Shown: positions 59,086 through 64,000 of the stretch, one piece after another | Numbering within the stretch: position 1 is the stretch's first letter | Layout of the letters: each line of letters begins with the position of its first letter | NCBI RefSeq assembly: GCF_000764305.2 | Contig: NW_025939324.1 | Span: 1-64,000, forward strand | DNA length: 64,000 nucleotides | From: Hyalella azteca | Lineage: Eukaryota; Arthropoda; Malacostraca; Amphipoda; Hyalellidae | Reading direction: 5' to 3' | Program-made: the position numbers and the translations under genes | The notes under the pieces: generated by a model | What the model saw: only the letters and a program-made list of their open reading frames with translations | The model's database searches: none | Told to the model about the DNA's origin: nothing

Positions 59086-60709
59086 ATCCATCCACTTTCT
59101 TGAGTGCATGCCTCCGATCACATCGCTGGCGTGCTAATTCTTACACGTCGGTGCCGAGCCGCCGTAAATTATGCGTCGGTCACATAAATTTCCTACGTCT
59201 ACGAGTATTGAATTTATTGGTCGTAAATACAGCGGTGGATAGAGACCAGACAATGCGCACATCGCTCTTGAATGAATATTGATGCATTAAAAAAATGAAA
59301 ACAAAATAATCATACCGTCAAATATCGTGCACCTGGACACGAAAGATAAAGTGCAACAAAAAAAAATACGCAAAAGTTCTGTAATAAGTTTGATGAATCA
59401 CAGAAAGCTAAAATTTTTTTACATAACATGTAAGTTTGAGTTCGTATTCCCAATACAGGATTCAAACAATTAAAGTACTCTATTTCAACTTTAAATAGAA
59501 AAAGTTGCTAGCAATGCAACTTAATTGTCTCTTCAATGACGGTTAATCCGCAAACAACATCGAAGTGAGTTCACCGAAGAAACCCCTGGCAAATCAGTCT
59601 TTACGCCGGAACATGAAGTAAAAGCAATACTATATCTACACTGTACGAAATAACGGTAACAAATCTGCCGTTGAAATTGAAATGCCATGGTGACCTCCGG
59701 TCACGACCTTTATATCGGTCATACAGGCTGCCTAAAAACTTAATAGCATTAAAAAAAATGAAAAAATGAAGTTCTAGTGAAAATAAATCGTATCTCCGTG
59801 TTATATCAAATGTGTTTCGGGTTTCGTATATTAACGAAAAAAAAGCGACACAGGTTTTCATTTTACAGGCCGGCCACTGAAACTGCAGTCATTGCGTTTT
59901 ACAGCGTTTTTTTTCGAACCGTCAAGTTAGTCAGCAGGTCACAGCGTTGGCGTGGACTTATTTTATACATCTGCTGCGATTCCTACGTTAGAACATGAGA
60001 TAAGGATTACATCCTCCACCCAAAAATATGTTTTTAATCGTCGATTCCAAGATAAGAATTACAACTGAAATAAGAGCAAGAAATAAAATTCGTAGGAAAC
60101 GGAAGTCATCAACTTCTTCACATCAAGAATTTGTTCAAACATTTCTTCACATAATAGTAAATTAAATAGAATGAAGATAGGGTTGTACGGTAGAAAAATG
60201 TGGTGAAGTGAACCTCCCGTTTGACAAGCGTGTAGTCGCGACAAACAAGCATGCTTGGCAGCACACACAAACTGTCGCAGCGTGCATCCTCCCTTGCGTC
60301 GCATTCTTCAAACAAACAAACTTTTTGTACGTGTATTCATTTCTCTATTTCTTAGAAACGTTCAGTATTTCCCAAAAAGAAGTGATAAACTTCACAATGA
60401 ATCCGAAGTCTTTAAACACAGAGAGCAAGGATTATTTACTGACATAATTCTGAATTTAGTGCAAGGAATCGTGCAATACTTTGTATAATATAGATAAATG
60501 TTCAAATGACGAAGTAGATATTCAGAAGTACAGGATATTTTAATACAGCCAACATTATCACGATTCATTTGATTTCTAATAGTTATTGCGTACCAGCGCG
60601 AGCTAATTGCTGGCCGCTCATAAACCACCAATAAATCACCCATGCAACTTAGCAGGTACGCCGGGGCGGCATGCCTGGCATGGGCGGTGCGAGCGACGCG
60701 CGCTGCATC

Positions 60710-61262
60710 TTAAAAGCCGCGGCCTACGGAGGCCCGCGCGCATCTGATGACGAAGGTGATCAAGGCCGGCCTCTCCAGCCGCGGCCTACGCGTCTGATGA
60801 CGAAGGTGATCAAGGCCGGCCTCTCCAGCCGCGGCCTACGCGTCTGATGACGAAAGCCCGATCAAGACCGACCTCTCCTGCTGCGGCCTAGGCACCTGAT
60901 AACGAAGGCCCGATCAAGGCCGCGGCCGACAGCGGCCTACGCGTCTGATGACGAAGGTGATCAAGGCCGGCCTTTCCAGCCGCGGCCTACGCGTCTCATG
61001 ACGAAGGTGATCAAGACCGACCTCTCCTGCTGCGGCCTAGGCACCTGATAACGAAGGCCCGATCAAAGCCGCGGCCGACAGCGGCCTACGCATCTGATGA
61101 CGAAGGTGATCAAGGCCGGCCTCTCCAGCCGCGGCCTACGCATCTGATGACGAAGGCCTGATCAAGACCGACCTCTCCTGCTGCGGCCTAGGCACCTGAT
61201 GACGTAGGCCCAATCAAGGCCGGTCTACACACCTGATAACGAAGGCCCGATCAAGGCCGGCC
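60710..61262. repeat. GC-rich about 50-bp minisatellite, about 10 copies
   Basis: The unit is ccgcggcctacgcgtctgat followed by gacgaaggtgatcaaggccg and gcctctccag. There is a second variant class (aggcacctgataacgaaggc). It is strikingly GC-rich against AT-rich flanks. Variants alternate, so a higher-order unit of about 190 bp is likely. Confidence 0.95.
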
Positions 61263-61269
61263 TGACCGG

Positions 61270-64000
61270 CCGTGCCGTGCTCTAACCCCAGATGATGGCA
61301 GGGGTGCGGTAGTCTACTTTCAACGCCCACACCGCCACGCAGACTTGAGAGAAAAAATGCTGCCAAACGACCGATGAATAGAAACGGCAGAGCAATAACC
61401 CGGAGGGTTGATATTATCATACTGTCATTGAAACATGCTATGAGCACGCACCGTGGGCGCCTAGCTAAGTGTAAATCAATGAATAGTTACAATCGCATAA
61501 ATGATGTGCTTGAAATCACATAGGTTGAAGAAAATCAGTTAAAAAAAACGTATGGTCTTTTAATCCCTCGCAGTCACGTCGCTGGGAAATACACACTGAC
61601 ATTATAAGTCAAAACTCAACTTGGATTTGGTCAAAACTCGAGTCACATCGCACGAAATATTTAATGAAAACTGAAAGTCATTTTTCATCCAAAATGTCGA
61701 AGCTGTAAATATTGTACATACGTAGCGTTAAATAAACGACCAATGAAAATAAGATTCTCTGCATGAAATTCTGTATTCTCAAACACTATTCGCAAGTGTC
61801 ACCCGATATCAACACAATAGCGCTCACAAGTGTCTACTTGCATACAAACAACACAGACAGCTCGTGTAGTGACACCGTACGCCTGTAGAAGTATACAAAG
61901 TAGGTACGAGCGACGAGGGGCGTTGCCAGCGGAACACAAGGTATACAGATCCTTGTATGGCAGCACTCACACAGCTCTGCACCTGCACGCAGCTCGCGCA
62001 AAAAGTACACAGATATAATGCTATAATTGCATTTTTCTTTATTTCAATAGAGTATTACTAAAGGATTGTGGACAAAGCTTATGGAATAGTCTTGACTTTA
62101 ACGGTACGCGAGATTTTGCTGGCTGATAAAGGAACGAATATAGTAGTTACGAGCTCTTCAAAGCCTGTGTGTGCAATTCTTAATAAAACGGGACTTACAC
62201 ATGAACCTTTCAGCCCTAAAAATAAATTATTCCATTGAATTTATATTACCGACAGGGCACATTCTGCAGCATGTTAAAACACGGCGGGTTCATGTAGGTG
62301 GCCGCTTGTCAAGGGCAGCAGTGATCGAGTATCCGATGATTCTGCTACAGTTTAGAACTGAGAACAGAACTTGCATGTCCGTTTATTCCTCAAGTATAAT
62401 AAGCAGAAGAGCATATAAATCCAGCCGAGCACGTGGTTTCGATACTGCCAAATTACTCCATAATTTATCATCTTGATTCGCAAACGGAAACCGCGCGACA
62501 GCACGGCGATAAGACCTACGTCGAACAATGCATCAGTGTCTGAGCGACGCCCACATGTGCTTAACTGAATATTTAGAGAACAATCTTCGTTGTAGTACTG
62601 AAAATGCCTGCTGCAGTGTCAACGTCGCCAGAAATTTTTATCTGAGTTTGGGATTAATCGAATGTACATCATGTCTTGGTGCAAAGACACCAATCGACTA
62701 AATATCTTTCAATAACTTTTTTATTACTAGCATCTCAATAGCATTGGTTAAAGTTAGTAAATGTACTGTAAGTTTAGCAACGAAAGACTAAAGTAGACAG
62801 GAAGAGATTTGCACTAAGATTTGCGATGATGAAATTTTTGGCACTTATCCCTAGAGTACACCATAATTCAAAGAACTAAAAACAACTTAATTTTCCATGC
62901 AAATTTAGCATTCTTTGCACCTAAGGCGGCAGATTAGCCTGATCTTTCATGCGAGAGAACTGATACTCAATTTTATTATAAGCGCCACATGCAAATTCAC
63001 TTCATGGGGGTAGCGAAACACCGCCATGAAAAGCATAATAAGGCGTAGGTTGGCTCGCCAGTTGAAACCAATGACTGTCACAAACTCACCGTAAAACCCA
63101 GGCAATGAGCTAAAGCCGAGAACCTTCACAGTTAACACTCCTTTATTGGTTCCTAATGAAGTGCTGATTTTTTAGCCACAATAGTCGTAAATTTCTTGAA
63201 AGCATTCCGCTTAAGGATCGCCGTCGAAAACCTAAAGCTTTACCGAACCTATTACTTTCTACAGTCTCTGGAAAACATCAAAAAAGAAAGTTGAGTGTTC
63301 AAGCAATTAACAAAAACCTTGGTTCTTGGAACAATGAAGAAAGTCTTCTCAGATAAACCTCTATTCGCCACAAAGTCCGATGTATTATCGAGAGCTTGCA
63401 TAAAAAATGTCGTTGTTGTTCTGGGTATTAAAAAACATGGGCAAAATAGACGACTAGCTGTTTTACGCGGCGGAGGCTGACTTTTTCGCGTGTTTGGCTA
63501 GAGGCAATTTGCGGTTCGTTCCGCTCTAGTGACCCAAACCATCAAAGACCTCTTCGAAAAGCTGAAAAAATCAATATTGACGCTAAGTATCAGGGTATTG
63601 AAAGCCTGGCTTGAGAACGACGCGCGTCTGAAGTTCGCTTCATCTCCTTCCTAATCGGACGGCTTGGCTCCGCCGAGCGGAAAATGCGGGAGCTTTATGA
63701 TCTCGGCGGCGGTCGGCGTTGCGTTCATAAAGCTCTTCAAAAAGATCATAAGGCGGCTTGTGGCCGCGTAAACACGTTGATCAGAGCACGTGATAACAAC
63801 ATTCGACTATCACAACCACTTCAAAGGTATGCAAATTACCTAATTTGTTTCTCGAGCCTTCTTCTCTTTCTTATTCACCATGCATCTACTGCGGAAAAAT
63901 CAAAGGCTCATGATTAAGAACATTGCTCCTCTTCGTAAGCTATGACTTCATCTCGAAAATTGTTGGAGGTTGCATGCATGGCTTAACAAAGTAAATCAAA
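61270..64000. other. No gene recognised
   Basis: Unique sequence to the window end. 63440-63780 is less AT-rich and has short open frames, but no domain is seen. Confidence 0.5.

Larger units (their letters stand above)
57725..60700. other. Mostly unique sequence, no gene recognised
   Basis: Contains dispersed copies at 58125 and 58983. A minus frame at 58180-58521 (113 codons) has no recognisable domain. Confidence 0.5.

Noticed and set aside
63684..63917. 77-codon plus-strand frame near the window end
   Set aside because: No domain, no start context and no neighbour support, although the local composition is less AT-rich.

Overview
This is an animal (eukaryotic) window: AT-rich, gene-poor, with introns bounded by GT/AG and a very high load of minisatellites. 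The only gene I can support with confidence is an integrin alpha subunit on the minus strand. Its exons run from about 22782 down to the stop codon at 2032-2034. Insect PS-type features (a long low-complexity insert carrying basic cleavage sites, and an FFGG...GES motif shared with the alpha3/6/7/PS1 group) suggest an arthropod, possibly a crustacean. That assignment is inference.

Layout, reading the gene 5' to 3' (high to low coordinates). Blade 1 of the beta-propeller is at 22655-22782 and is followed by a 10.3-kb intron. Further propeller exons lie at 12302, 11821, 11537, 10417, 9737 and 9513. They carry three DxDxDG-type calcium loops. The thigh and calf domains follow, then a Ser/Gln-rich insert with RRKR and RSKR sites at 2672-3642, and the transmembrane helix with the KxGFFxR tail at 2032-2445. 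Exons for the signal peptide and the start of blade 1 were not found. They may lie beyond the window or be too short to recognise.

The most important observation concerns assembly. Two perfect Nextera mate-pair junction adapters (7651-7688 and 9357-9394) and a single N (6953) bound an exon block that sits in the wrong place. Protein order and splice phases show that 6954-7650 belongs between 9356 and 9395. The breakpoints lie in short tandem repeats.

Those repeats are notable in themselves. At five or more introns of this gene the tandem unit spans the splice junction, so the array is a row of duplicated donors (22, 42, 32/28 and 98 bp units) or acceptors (110 bp unit).

The remaining 41 kb (22783-64000) has no recognisable gene. 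It holds about twenty minisatellite arrays, a 906-bp tandem duplication, dispersed repeat families (one as an inverted pair), AT-rich arrays, and two weak candidate exons. Most long open frames there are by-products of repeats. I see no evidence of a new defence, mobile or biosynthetic system. The interesting content is the splice-site arrays and the assembly fault they seem to have caused.
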